A stretch of DNA of 5,760 nucleotides from Cocleimonas sp. (GTDB lineage: Bacteria; Pseudomonadota; Gammaproteobacteria; Thiotrichales; Thiotrichaceae), in assembly GCA_023145535.1 (NCBI GenBank), contig JAGLDQ010000090.1:1-5760 (forward strand), in the 5' to 3' direction. The translations under genes and the position numbers were made by a program. Below are positions 1 through 5,760 of the stretch, one piece after another. Within the stretch, counting starts at the first letter, position 1. Every line of letters begins with the position of its first letter. The notes below the pieces were generated by a model. It had not been told where the DNA came from, ran no database searches, and saw only the letters and a program-made list of their open reading frames with translations.

Positions 1-89
1 ATCGATAAATTAGGTTTCGCTTGTGCGCCTACCGAAAAAGCGGATACCGCTAATGCAATAAGACTGATTGTAATCATTGATTTTTTCAT
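1..89 (-). CDS. Secreted protein, N-terminal fragment (cut by window edge)
   Basis: Only the first 29 codons lie in the window. The frame starts at an ATG (89 down to 87), with a good ribosome binding site (AGGGG) seven bases upstream, and stays open to the edge. The visible protein begins with two lysines after Met, then a hydrophobic stretch of about 15 residues, then the sequence VGAQA followed by KPNLS. This is a classic Sec signal peptide with an AxA-type cleavage site, so the mature protein is probably periplasmic or secreted. It follows the DUF4360 gene on the same strand after 102 bases and could be a second copy of that family or an unrelated exported protein. The mature region is not visible, so no function is assigned. 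Confidence 0.75.
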   Translation of the reverse strand, partial: MKKSMITISLIALAVSAFSVGAQAKPNLS

Positions 90-134
90 AATAATTCCCC
101 TGCTACTGTTAGTAATTGACTCTTTTCTTGTTGA

Positions 135-163
135 TTTGTAGAGACGTTGCAACACAACGTCAC
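135..163 (-). promoter_or_regulatory. Candidate sigma-70-like promoter for the small secreted gene
   Basis: Read on the minus strand, GTGACG (163 to 158; four of six matches to TTGACA) is followed after exactly 17 bases by TACAAA (140 to 135; four of six matches to TATAAT). Transcription would start near position 128, giving a leader of roughly 40 bases before the ATG at 89. Both boxes are weak matches, so this is a suggestion. Read-through from the DUF4360 gene is the alternative way to express the downstream gene. Confidence 0.3.
143..161. repeat. Perfect 7-bp inverted repeat, 5-base spacer
   Basis: The arms GACGTTG (143-149) and CAACGTC (155-161) are perfect inverted copies around CAACA. 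On the minus strand the hairpin is followed by TCTACAAATC, which is not a T run, so it is not an intrinsic terminator. It sits between, and partly over, the candidate -35 and -10 boxes of the downstream secreted gene. That position would suit a repressor operator. It could equally be a stem in a shared transcript of the two secreted genes. Confidence 0.45.
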
Positions 164-191
164 CCACACAAATTAAACACATAACGTTAAT

Positions 192-761
192 TTAACGACA
201 ACGACGGTATTGAAGGTGGAAAACGACACCATTTGAAAGGTCAAGTGAGTCAACACTGATAGAGCTATGTCTTCCGCGGGTTCTGATACGGCTGTTGATA
301 CGCATATTCACATCTTCACCACAACGCGACCAGCTTTCACTCATTGTTACTAAATCATCATGCACGGTATAATCATCCCCATCTCTAGAATACAATCTTG
401 TTTTCTTTGGACGCGTACGATCTCCTGCAAAGAAATAAGAACGACGTAACTCAGCACGACCTTCAACAAATCCTCGGAAGTCAGCCGTCATGGTGGATAC
501 TTGAAAGCCATTTGGCACATGAACAGGAACAGCGATATTACAAGATTTGTTGCCTGGCTCAGCCATATAGCTATCAAAAAGAATACTTAATGTTGATCCA
601 TCCGGTGTGATCGCAAAATCAGTGGTTCCTGCTGGACAACCGCTCCCTGCAATGGCAGGCGCTTTAAAGAAAACAGAGTTATTGCTCGGTGTTGCAGCAC
701 CTGGCTGTGATACTGTTAAAGCCAATAAAGCCGTTGCAATTATAGTGCTTAATTTTTTCAT
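192..761 (-). CDS. DUF4360-family secreted protein
   Basis: This is a 189-residue exported protein of unknown function. Residues 1-23 form a Sec signal peptide (MKK, hydrophobic core, cleavage probably after PGAA). The mature part resembles the DUF4360 family: GSGCPAG near residues 39-45, then a TPDGSTLSILFDSY-like block (52-65), a KSCNIAVPVHVPNGFQ block (72-87), a DFRGFVEG segment (94-101), and an aromatic strand with a terminal Cys (YRRCR). Four cysteines (42, 74, 147, 188) could form two disulfides in the periplasm or outside the cell. The strand-like alternation suggests a beta-rich fold. The chosen ATG has AAAGGA about ten bases upstream. The gene lies 176 bases after the MoxR operon, behind a palindrome cluster, so it is probably transcribed separately. 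The family call rests on recalled sequence pattern; no biochemical role is known to me. Confidence 0.75.
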   Translation of the reverse strand: MKKLSTIIATALLALTVSQPGAATPSNNSVFFKAPAIAGSGCPAGTTDFAITPDGSTLSILFDSYMAEPGNKSCNIAVPVHVPNGFQVSTMTADFRGFVEGRAELRRSYFFAGDRTRPKKTRLYSRDGDDYTVHDDLVTMSESWSRCGEDVNMRINSRIRTRGRHSSISVDSLDLSNGVVFHLQYRRCR

Positions 762-842
762 GATTGATAAGTCCTTTGTTATTTAAGTTGTGTTTTTATT
801 TAACGTAGGAGCATGATCTATGATTTTTGGTAGTTCGTGTAT

Positions 843-889
843 CCCTTGAATAAGTGACCCCTGAATTCAGGGATACCCCTAAATAGGGG
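843..889. promoter_or_regulatory. Cluster of CCCYTRAAT half-sites with two palindromes, likely operator region
   Basis: Three related half-sites start at 843 (CCCTTGAAT), 858 (CCCCTGAAT) and 876 (CCCCTAAAT). The second extends into the perfect palindrome CCCTGAATTCAGGG (859-872). The third forms CCCCT-AAAT-AGGGG (876-889). They lie 82 to 128 bases upstream of the DUF4360 start codon, so they would sit upstream of its promoter, where activator sites are common. No convincing -35 box follows; TTAAAT (803 to 798, minus strand) is a possible -10. A dimeric helix-turn-helix regulator is the simplest reader. The regulator is not in the window and its family cannot be identified from the sites alone. 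Confidence 0.5.
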
Positions 890-902
890 AGTTTTGGTTT
901 TT

Positions 903-928
903 AGAGCTTTAGACCACGCTAAAACTCT
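903..928 (-). other. Stem-loop just downstream of the MoxR gene
   Basis: AGAGCTTTAG (903-912) and CTAAAACTCT (919-928) pair as a 10-bp stem around a six-base loop. On the minus-strand RNA the single non-Watson-Crick position is a U-G wobble. It begins about ten bases after the MoxR stop codon, where a terminator would be expected. However, the bases that follow on the minus strand are A-rich (AAAAACCAAAA), not T-rich, so it is not a standard intrinsic terminator. It may protect the 3' end of the operon mRNA or act with Rho. A competing seven-base pairing exists between 889-895 and 921-927. Confidence 0.4.
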
Positions 929-937
929 GGCTAAATT

Positions 938-1906
938 CTACTGCCTCGGTGCTTCCACCTTCTCCAGAATCCCCTCAATAATCTGATCCGTACTATATCC
1001 CTCCAGCTCCATCTCAGGAGCAAGCCCGACACGGTGTCGGAGCACAGGTAATGCCACATCCTTAATATCATCAGGCGTAATATGATCACGATTATTTAAC
1101 ATCGCTTGCGCCCGAGCGGCACGAATAAGTGAAATACTGCCACGCGGCCCTGCTCCTATGCTTAAACCTTGCCAATCACGGGTAGCGCGGGTGATGCTAA
1201 CGGCATAATCAATGACGCTTTGATCCGCTTCTACTTCCGCTGCTAATGCTTGCATTTGCAGGATCGTTGCAGGGGAAGCAACGGCACTAACCCGTGATAT
1301 ATCAAGTTGATCGCCTGTTTGATGATTAGTGACCGCCGCAACCATTAGGTTTTCTTCTTGCTCATTAGGATAGTTAATATAGATTTTCAGTAAAAAACGG
1401 TCTAACTGTGCTTCAGGCAGTGGATATGTCCCTTCTTGCTCTAGTGGGTTTTGTGTTGCCAAGGTCATAAAGGGTAATGGCACGGGATGTGCTTCCCCTT
1501 CTATCGTGACTTGGCGTTCTTGCATCACTTCCAAAAGGGCGGATTGTGTTTTTGCGGGGGCGCGGTTTATTTCATCTGCTAATAACAAGTGAGTAAAAAC
1601 GGGGCCTTTATGCAGGTTAAATTCGCTATTTTTCATATCGTAAAGCGTATGCCCTGTCACATCGGCTGGCATTAGGTCAGGGGTAAATTGAATGCGTGAA
1701 AATTGTCCCGAAAAGGTATTCGCTAACGCACGTACTAAGAGTGTTTTTCCCAGCCCTGGCACGCCTTCAATCAATACATTGCCCCCTGCTAATAAAGCGA
1801 CGAGTGTTTCATGCACAACTTGCTGTTGCCCTATGACGGCTTTGCTAATTTCTTTTTTAATGCTTTGCGCTAATTCGCTTGCTTGTGCCAATGTCATTGC
1901 GGTCAT
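938..1906 (-). CDS. MoxR-family AAA+ ATPase
   Basis: This 322-residue cytosolic protein belongs to the MoxR family of AAA+ ATPases, which use ATP hydrolysis to remodel or help assemble partner proteins, often together with VWA-domain proteins. The AAA core (AAA_3 type) is complete: Walker A GVPGLGKT (48-55), Walker B LLLADEINRAP (107-117) with the catalytic Asp-Glu at 111-112, sensor 1 ATQNP (150-154), the conserved EAQLDRF block (165-171), and the GAGPRGS sensor 2 region (251-257). The C-terminal lid helices (about 215-315) have the usual HITPDDI and VLRHRV motifs. Length is normal and no key residue is missing, so it should be active. Its ATG overlaps the stop of the DUF4350 gene by four bases. 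Its own ribosome binding site is weak and distant (AGGT, 12 bases away), so translation probably depends on coupling. It is the last gene of the operon. The specific substrate cannot be read from sequence. Confidence 0.95.
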   Translation of the reverse strand: MTAMTLAQASELAQSIKKEISKAVIGQQQVVHETLVALLAGGNVLIEGVPGLGKTLLVRALANTFSGQFSRIQFTPDLMPADVTGHTLYDMKNSEFNLHKGPVFTHLLLADEINRAPAKTQSALLEVMQERQVTIEGEAHPVPLPFMTLATQNPLEQEGTYPLPEAQLDRFLLKIYINYPNEQEENLMVAAVTNHQTGDQLDISRVSAVASPATILQMQALAAEVEADQSVIDYAVSITRATRDWQGLSIGAGPRGSISLIRAARAQAMLNNRDHITPDDIKDVALPVLRHRVGLAPEMELEGYSTDQIIEGILEKVEAPRQ

Positions 1907-3090
1907 AATGAAGTTCTTACCTGTTCTAATTGTTTTATTAATTGAATAAAGTCATCGCGCTTTCTTTTATTTATCCCGTAGTTTAGATCAAATAAAAGTT
2001 GCTGAATTTCTTCTGGGGGGCGTGCTAGGCGCAAGGCTAACTGTGTTATTTTTTCCTCATGAGTCAGTTGTTTCCAGCCAGGATAGGTAATGGCTAGGCG
2101 CTGATTCAATGCTTCTCGGGTACTGGCAATTAATTTGGCTTTTTGCTGATGCTTCCAATAAAAATGACCACTGGCATTAATATGCTCCAATAAACTACGG
2201 CGGTCTTCGGCTGCTTTAGGAATCATCGGCCCAAAACGATGCGAAGCGCGATACAGCCATAAAATAAACATCAGCATTAGGGTAATAATGAATGCCCATG
2301 CGTGTTTCCACATTAAGCGCCAGAGCGCTGGCATTTCATCATTATGAATTAACCACACGCTTTTTGGCGTACCTAAACCATGCGCTAATTGCCAAAAAAT
2401 TTCAGCATGGTCTGCTTTTCTTATGTTGCGATTATTAATAAAATCTAAGTCAGCCACTAAAGTAACCTTACCTTTGCCAATGTGACGGCGTAGCATAAAG
2501 GCTTTATTTTTTATTTTAAGTACTTCATCATCCGACAAAAAACCCTTAATACTTTCAATTGGATAAAAACTTTCACCCTGTAATTTCAGCGGATGTTTTG
2601 CGCCTTTTAAATTCATCTTAAAGTGTTTTTTTTCATCTAAAACCGACACGCGCTCGCCTGTTCTCACCCCTAGTAATGCCTGTAAAGGATCAATTGAGAT
2701 CATTTCTTCTTCCTCGTACTCCGCGTCAACATCACTAAAATCATAATCGACATGAGTCAACGTGATTAAATGCCCCCCCTTTTCTATCCATGCGTATAAA
2801 TCATCCGTCCTCTGTCGTGACAAGGTGGAACGTTCAGAGCTAATGATCAGTACGGTATTAGTCTCAGGTAATGCGTTTAAACCTTGCAAACTCTGTTTGG
2901 AGCTGGCGGGGATTCCCATGCGATTTAAAAAAATACGTGCAGCATACAGTGGGTTTTTCTTTGCCTCGCCTTTAAGGGTAATTTTTTCTGATGTTTCGAC
3001 GAGTTCAAGGCGTTCATAAAGGTTGTACACAACTAAGACAAACAACGTCAGCAAGACAATGCCTATCAACCACGCCACTTTTTTACTCAT
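1903..3090 (-). CDS. DUF4350 domain membrane protein
   Basis: This 395-residue protein is a usual member of MoxR operons. A membrane helix at about 5-23 is followed by an extracytoplasmic region that begins with the DUF4350 pattern NPLYAARIFLNRMG (46-59), then VLIISSERSTLS (80-91) and WIEKGGHLITLTH (101-113), which resembles a glutamine amidotransferase-like Rossmann fold without an evident catalytic triad. A strongly acidic patch spans about 116-129. GKGKVTLVADLDFINN (205-220) closes the domain. A second helix (about 264-280) leads to RASHRFGP (281-288) and a charged cytosolic tail of about 107 residues with the conserved RRSLLEHINASGHFYW block (297-312). The tail could contact the MoxR ATPase, which is an inference. 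Start: ATG with AGGT six bases upstream; it overlaps the DUF4129 gene by four bases. Codons 104-106 contain a run of seven G on the coding strand. Biochemical role unknown. Confidence 0.85.
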   Translation of the reverse strand: MSKKVAWLIGIVLLTLFVLVVYNLYERLELVETSEKITLKGEAKKNPLYAARIFLNRMGIPASSKQSLQGLNALPETNTVLIISSERSTLSRQRTDDLYAWIEKGGHLITLTHVDYDFSDVDAEYEEEEMISIDPLQALLGVRTGERVSVLDEKKHFKMNLKGAKHPLKLQGESFYPIESIKGFLSDDEVLKIKNKAFMLRRHIGKGKVTLVADLDFINNRNIRKADHAEIFWQLAHGLGTPKSVWLIHNDEMPALWRLMWKHAWAFIITLMLMFILWLYRASHRFGPMIPKAAEDRRSLLEHINASGHFYWKHQQKAKLIASTREALNQRLAITYPGWKQLTHEEKITQLALRLARPPEEIQQLLFDLNYGINKRKRDDFIQLIKQLEQVRTSL

Positions 3091-3845
3091 GATGTGACCT
3101 CGGCAACACGTATATTAGCGAAATCCTGCTGCCAATGGGTAAAAAGCCAATTCATTGCCTCTTCTTTTGGTATACGGTGTGCATAAGCGACAAGTTGCCA
3201 TTGAATGGTCAGCTGGCTTAAATAATGTTGCTGGTTATCAACCAGCGTTTTTTTGCTGAGTTTTAAAATATCTCCTTCAGTATGACTATTTTCTAGTGGC
3301 AGTTTTTCTTTATTGAGCAAATGCACTAAAGCACCCCGATATAACAAGCTCAATGATTCACGTGCTTTTTGTTGTTGCCATAATAACGTTGCTTCCTTAA
3401 CAATATCATCAGGCAAAGACTCTTCACGCATATCCATACCAAATAATATATCGGGCGCTTGATATGCTTCTTTTTTATCTTTATCGGCAGAGAATAAATA
3501 GAGCCATTGATGACGCGTTAAATAAAGCATCACGATGCCAATTAATAATAAAATCCACAATACATATTCAATAACAGTAGCAAAAATAACAGACAAGACT
3601 TTTATCCACTCTGGTGTTTCATTTGAGGTTTCAAAATCAAATGCTTTTATCTTCCACTTTGTCCCTATTTCGCCATTTAGATCTTTGCTATTAACAATAT
3701 CCATGATGATTTCTTTGGATTGTTTGACGGATACCGTCTCTTCAGCAAGGTAATCCACCTCACTCATAGGGCGTGCTTCTTCCGCAACACTACTATTTGC
3801 TAGAATAGAGAGTATCAAAGATGCTAATAATAGTGCTCTCATCAT
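3087..3845 (-). CDS. DUF4129 domain protein, membrane-anchored
   Basis: The chosen start gives 252 residues. Residues 1-21 (MMRALLLASL..., ending in NSSVA before EEARP) form a clear Sec signal peptide. A periplasmic stretch of about 60 residues follows, then one membrane helix (about 83-109), a positively charged border (TRHQW) and a cytosolic domain. The cytosolic part has PDILFGMDMREESLPDDI (131-148), characteristic of this family in MoxR operons, then the DUF4129 helical region (about 152-242) with ESLSLLYRGALVHLL (163-177) and HTEGDILKL (188-196). The frame is open upstream to an ATG at 3908, but that would bury the signal peptide behind 21 basic residues and overlap the previous gene by 67 bases. 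The start at 3845 has a strong AAGGGGGG site and the same four-base ATGA overlap as its neighbours. The next ATG (3842) is also possible. Function is unknown; it probably forms a membrane complex with the DUF4350 protein. Confidence 0.85.
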   Translation of the reverse strand: MMRALLLASLILSILANSSVAEEARPMSEVDYLAEETVSVKQSKEIIMDIVNSKDLNGEIGTKWKIKAFDFETSNETPEWIKVLSVIFATVIEYVLWILLLIGIVMLYLTRHQWLYLFSADKDKKEAYQAPDILFGMDMREESLPDDIVKEATLLWQQQKARESLSLLYRGALVHLLNKEKLPLENSHTEGDILKLSKKTLVDNQQHYLSQLTIQWQLVAYAHRIPKEEAMNWLFTHWQQDFANIRVAEVTS

Positions 3846-4615
3846 CGCCCCCCTTCTTTTTCTGATAACCTTGCCGCCATTTTTCGGAAGGAAAGCTCTA
3901 TATCCCATGCTTCTAATTGAGTGCGTCGATTAATATAAAGCGCAAAGTTCGCCGCAATATAAAAAGGCTCGATTAACAGGGTCACGACCATATAAAATGC
4001 ACTAATAACAAGCGTTACCCAGCCCTCAACAAGCCCTAATTCTGGCGTAAAAAAATGACGAGTAAATGACTCAAAATGACTATCGGGAACAAACAAGAGA
4101 AATAATCCAAGTAATGAAAAGGTGAGAATAATTTCAATAAGAAACAAACCAATCGTTAGCCAAATTGCCTCACTATGCACAGCGTTCAATAATAAGTGCT
4201 GGCGTTTAGCGCGCGCTTTGCCTTTGATTTTTTCTAATTGCCATAGGGGTAAATTAAAACCACGGGAAAAGGAAAAGCGGCGAAAGGTGATCGCGCCAAA
4301 GGTATTGCCACGAAAAATGGAAGGAATATCTCTTAACGCTTGCCCTGTGCTTAGGTCATGATTAAAGAGCTTTTGGCTTAAGATATGTAAAATTAAACGA
4401 TGACTGTAGGGTTTAATCCACCAGAAAAACAGTACCACATAGAGGTAATATTCTCTGGGTATCAAGATAAAGAGGGGAATAAAAATAAAGAGATTAAACA
4501 AGATTAAGGGCGGATAAACCGAAAGCCACCAACGTTGAACCAGTGCAAAGCCTAGGTCAACCGCTTCCCATGAAGAGCGCAGACGGATATTTGCGGTTAT
4601 TTGGTCTAATTGCAT
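3842..4615 (-). CDS. Multipass membrane protein of the MoxR operon (unknown function)
   Basis: This 257-residue integral membrane protein begins MQLDQITANIRLRSSWEAVD, a start I recognise from the uncharacterised membrane proteins between SpoIIM-like and DUF4129 genes in gammaproteobacterial MoxR operons. A Trp-Trp-containing segment (RWWLSVYPP, 28-36) precedes hydrophobic stretches at about 35-52 and 57-68. A basic central region, about 115-142, has FSFSRGFNLPLWQLEKIKGK and is presumably cytosolic. Further hydrophobic stretches lie at about 150-176 and 199-217. The C-terminal block EPFYIAANFALYINRR (216-231) followed by QLEAWDIELSFR (233-244) is the most family-like part. There is no enzyme motif. 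The start codon has GGGTGA nine bases upstream. It sits 72 bases after the SpoIIM-like gene, the only real gap in the operon, and its stop overlaps the DUF4129 start. It is probably a scaffold or partner of the neighbouring membrane proteins, by context only. Confidence 0.8.
   Translation of the reverse strand: MQLDQITANIRLRSSWEAVDLGFALVQRWWLSVYPPLILFNLFIFIPLFILIPREYYLYVVLFFWWIKPYSHRLILHILSQKLFNHDLSTGQALRDIPSIFRGNTFGAITFRRFSFSRGFNLPLWQLEKIKGKARAKRQHLLLNAVHSEAIWLTIGLFLIEIILTFSLLGLFLLFVPDSHFESFTRHFFTPELGLVEGWVTLVISAFYMVVTLLIEPFYIAANFALYINRRTQLEAWDIELSFRKMAARLSEKEGGR
3848..3855 (-). promoter_or_regulatory. Ribosome binding site that decides the DUF4129 start
   Basis: AAGGGGGG on the minus strand lies just before the tandem ATGATG at 3845-3840 and supports starting there, not at the upstream ATG (3908). 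It lies inside the last codons of the preceding membrane protein gene. A slip in the six-G run would change both the frame of that protein's last residues and the spacing of this site. Confidence 0.6.
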
Positions 4616-4687
4616 GTGACGATTTCACCCAGAGAAGGCATCAAGAGAAAAAAAATCATCTCTTCGCGCATTATTATTTTATAGAGT

Positions 4688-5698
4688 CTAGTCATTAACC
4701 TTCCCTCGACCTAATAACCAAAAATAGGCAATCACTAAGCCCCACAGTATTGCTGCAACACTGTATTTAATGACGACAGGCAACACCATCGATGACCAAA
4801 ATGCTTCTATAAAAGCCGCAACAATAAACATGGCCGCAGCGCCATACATAATTTGCACCGCTATTTTTCCATTATCAATTAAGGCTCTAATACGTGATTT
4901 TCGTCCGGGTTTAATCAATGCTACAGCCAGTTTTAAACCAGCAACACCAGAAATTACAATGGCGGTTAATTCAAACGCGCCATGCCCCAAGACAAATCCC
5001 CAGAAAGTATCAATAAACCCTAAATGCGTTAAATGCCCTGCTGCCGCACCGATAAACACGCCATTAAAAATCATAAAAAATAAAGTGCCCACACCAAATA
5101 ACATCCCACCTGCGAAGTTACGAAAACCTATCCCTGTATTATTTCTTATATAGTGACCCAACATATATAAATCAGAATCGGAGTCTCGCTCGCGTCCTAT
5201 TTTATACACTAAGGAATCAGGGTCATACATAACCTCCATACTGCGTACCTGACTGCCATCCATAACGCTATAAACCAAATCGGGCTGCATTTGAATGGCG
5301 ATAATCATAGCGAAAAAAGGCACATAAAACAGCGCACCTGACAGAATAAATAAACGCCACTCTTTACGCATTAAAGCAGGAAACCCTGCCGCAAAGAATT
5401 GTTTTATATGATGCCAAAAATTAGTATGTGCTCCGTATAAACTCTGATGACCCCGTGTAACCAGATGATTTAAACGTTTAACTAAAACGGGGCTATACAG
5501 TCGCGAACTTGCTAATGAATAATGATGACAAATTTGTCGATAAACATTGGGAAGATCAATCTCCTTAGGCGGCTCGATCGGGTTTTTCTTACTCCGCCTT
5601 TTTCTCGCAGGAAGTTCTTGATAATCCATCCATGCCGAGAAATCATCCCATTGTTGTTGATGTTTTTCTATAAATTGTGATTGTTTAATTGCGCTCAT
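4688..5698 (-). CDS. SpoIIM-like (stage II sporulation protein M family) membrane protein
   Basis: The chosen ATG gives 336 residues. The N-terminal cytosolic part (1-110) starts MSAIKQSQFIEKHQQQWDDF, a Q-x-FIExH-x3-W pattern usual in proteobacterial members, followed by a lysine/arginine-rich linker (32-38). Hydrophobic helices lie at about 114-136, 195-219, 228-261, 284-306 and 309-329. The SpoIIM (DUF95) core contains YIRNNTGIGFRNFAGGMLFG (183-202), FNGVFIGAAAGH (211-222), HGAFELTAIVISG (239-251) and AAFIEAFWS (294-302). The sporulation name comes from Bacillus; nothing here suggests spores, and in Gram-negative MoxR operons the family's role is undefined. An in-frame TTG at 5716 would add six residues, but the ATG has GGGGA four bases upstream and overlaps the previous stop as ATGA, so the ATG is preferred. 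The final residues are followed by a 72-base gap before the next gene. Confidence 0.85.
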   Translation of the reverse strand: MSAIKQSQFIEKHQQQWDDFSAWMDYQELPARKRRSKKNPIEPPKEIDLPNVYRQICHHYSLASSRLYSPVLVKRLNHLVTRGHQSLYGAHTNFWHHIKQFFAAGFPALMRKEWRLFILSGALFYVPFFAMIIAIQMQPDLVYSVMDGSQVRSMEVMYDPDSLVYKIGRERDSDSDLYMLGHYIRNNTGIGFRNFAGGMLFGVGTLFFMIFNGVFIGAAAGHLTHLGFIDTFWGFVLGHGAFELTAIVISGVAGLKLAVALIKPGRKSRIRALIDNGKIAVQIMYGAAAMFIVAAFIEAFWSSMVLPVVIKYSVAAILWGLVIAYFWLLGRGKVND

Positions 5699-5760
5699 CG
5701 TTTCCCCGCGATCCAATTACCAAGGCGCGTTAAATAAACCGTCTTCTTGCCCTCTTTAGC
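5695..5760 (-). CDS. Probable RDD-family membrane protein, C-terminal fragment
   Basis: The last 21 codons and a TGA stop are visible, ending VYLTRLGNWIAGKR. The stop overlaps the ATG of the SpoIIM-like gene by four bases, matching the coupling seen in the rest of the operon. RDD-family proteins commonly precede SpoIIM-like genes in gammaproteobacterial MoxR operons. To my recollection, their tails end in a similar hydrophobic-x-RL-G-x-A-N-W-hydrophobic-x-GRR pattern. The family assignment rests on that context and a short tail match; that a gene ends here is well supported by the open frame and the overlap. Confidence 0.55.
   Translation of the reverse strand, partial: AKEGKKTVYLTRLGNWIAGKR

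Noticed and set aside
398..610. 70-codon plus-strand open frame
   Set aside because: Antisense to the DUF4360 gene, with no ribosome binding site or recognisable protein pattern.
1692..3019. Two 85-codon plus-strand open frames (1692-1949 and 2762-3019)
   Set aside because: Both mirror conserved coding sequence of the MoxR and DUF4350 genes and look like chance open frames.
3846..3908. N-terminal extension of the DUF4129 protein to an ATG at 3908
   Set aside because: The extra 21 residues are basic and precede a textbook signal peptide; the overlap with the upstream gene would be 67 bases, whereas a strong ribosome binding site and ATGA overlap support 3845.
3535..4361. Plus-strand open frames at 3535-3753 and 4122-4361
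   Set aside because: Antisense to well-supported operon genes, with no domain or start signal.
4643..4664. Inverted repeat AAGAGA/TCTCTT with a T run, as a terminator between two operon genes
   Set aside because: The T run is in the loop, not after the stem, and the stem is only six pairs.
4606..4671. 21-codon open frame (MREEMIFFLL...) overlapping the start of the second membrane protein gene, a possible leader peptide
   Set aside because: No ribosome binding site precedes its ATG, and such short frames are common by chance. Only conservation would revive it.
4770..5153. 127-codon plus-strand open frame
   Set aside because: It lies wholly antisense to the SpoIIM-like gene, whose protein has family motifs throughout; the plus-strand translation is low-complexity with no domain.
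4688..5698. Sporulation function suggested by the SpoIIM family name
   Set aside because: The neighbours are a Gram-negative type MoxR operon and no other sporulation gene is present; the name reflects distant homology only.
5699..5716. TTG start for the SpoIIM-like gene
   Set aside because: A rare start codon giving a larger overlap with the previous gene; the ATG at 5698 has its own ribosome binding site and matches the family's usual beginning.

Overview
The window comes from a bacterium of moderate to low GC content, most likely a gammaproteobacterium. The basis is the gene family order and the family-typical protein motifs. Genus cannot be called from this sequence. All supported genes lie on the minus strand, so transcription runs from high to low coordinates. 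I see no tRNA, rRNA, CRISPR array, transposase, integrase, phage gene or attachment site.

Positions 5760 to 938 hold the downstream part of a MoxR-type AAA+ ATPase operon, in transcription order: the 3' end of a probable RDD-family membrane protein; a SpoIIM-like multipass membrane protein; a second multipass membrane protein of unknown function; a DUF4129 protein with signal peptide and one membrane helix; a DUF4350 protein with two membrane helices; and the MoxR ATPase. Four of the five junctions are 4-base ATGA overlaps, which points to one translationally coupled transcript. The exception is a 72-base gap before the second membrane protein. The likely unit is a cytosolic ATPase that remodels or assembles a membrane-anchored complex, as inferred for MoxR systems in general. 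Its substrate is not shown here. The DUF58 and VWA proteins that usually accompany MoxR are not in the window and, if present, lie beyond position 5760.

Positions 762 to 937 separate the operon from an unrelated exported-protein region. The gap holds a stem-loop just after the MoxR stop codon. It also holds a compact cluster of CCCYTRAAT half-sites, two of them inside perfect palindromes, that looks like the control region of the next gene.

Positions 761 to 1 carry two small secreted-protein genes. The first is a complete DUF4360-family protein with four cysteines. The second is cut by the window edge and shows only a signal peptide. The 102-base gap between them contains a weak promoter-like pair of hexamers with an inverted repeat across the spacer.

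Overall this is mainly a recognisable conserved operon. The parts least explained by known annotation are the palindrome cluster and the tandem secreted genes.
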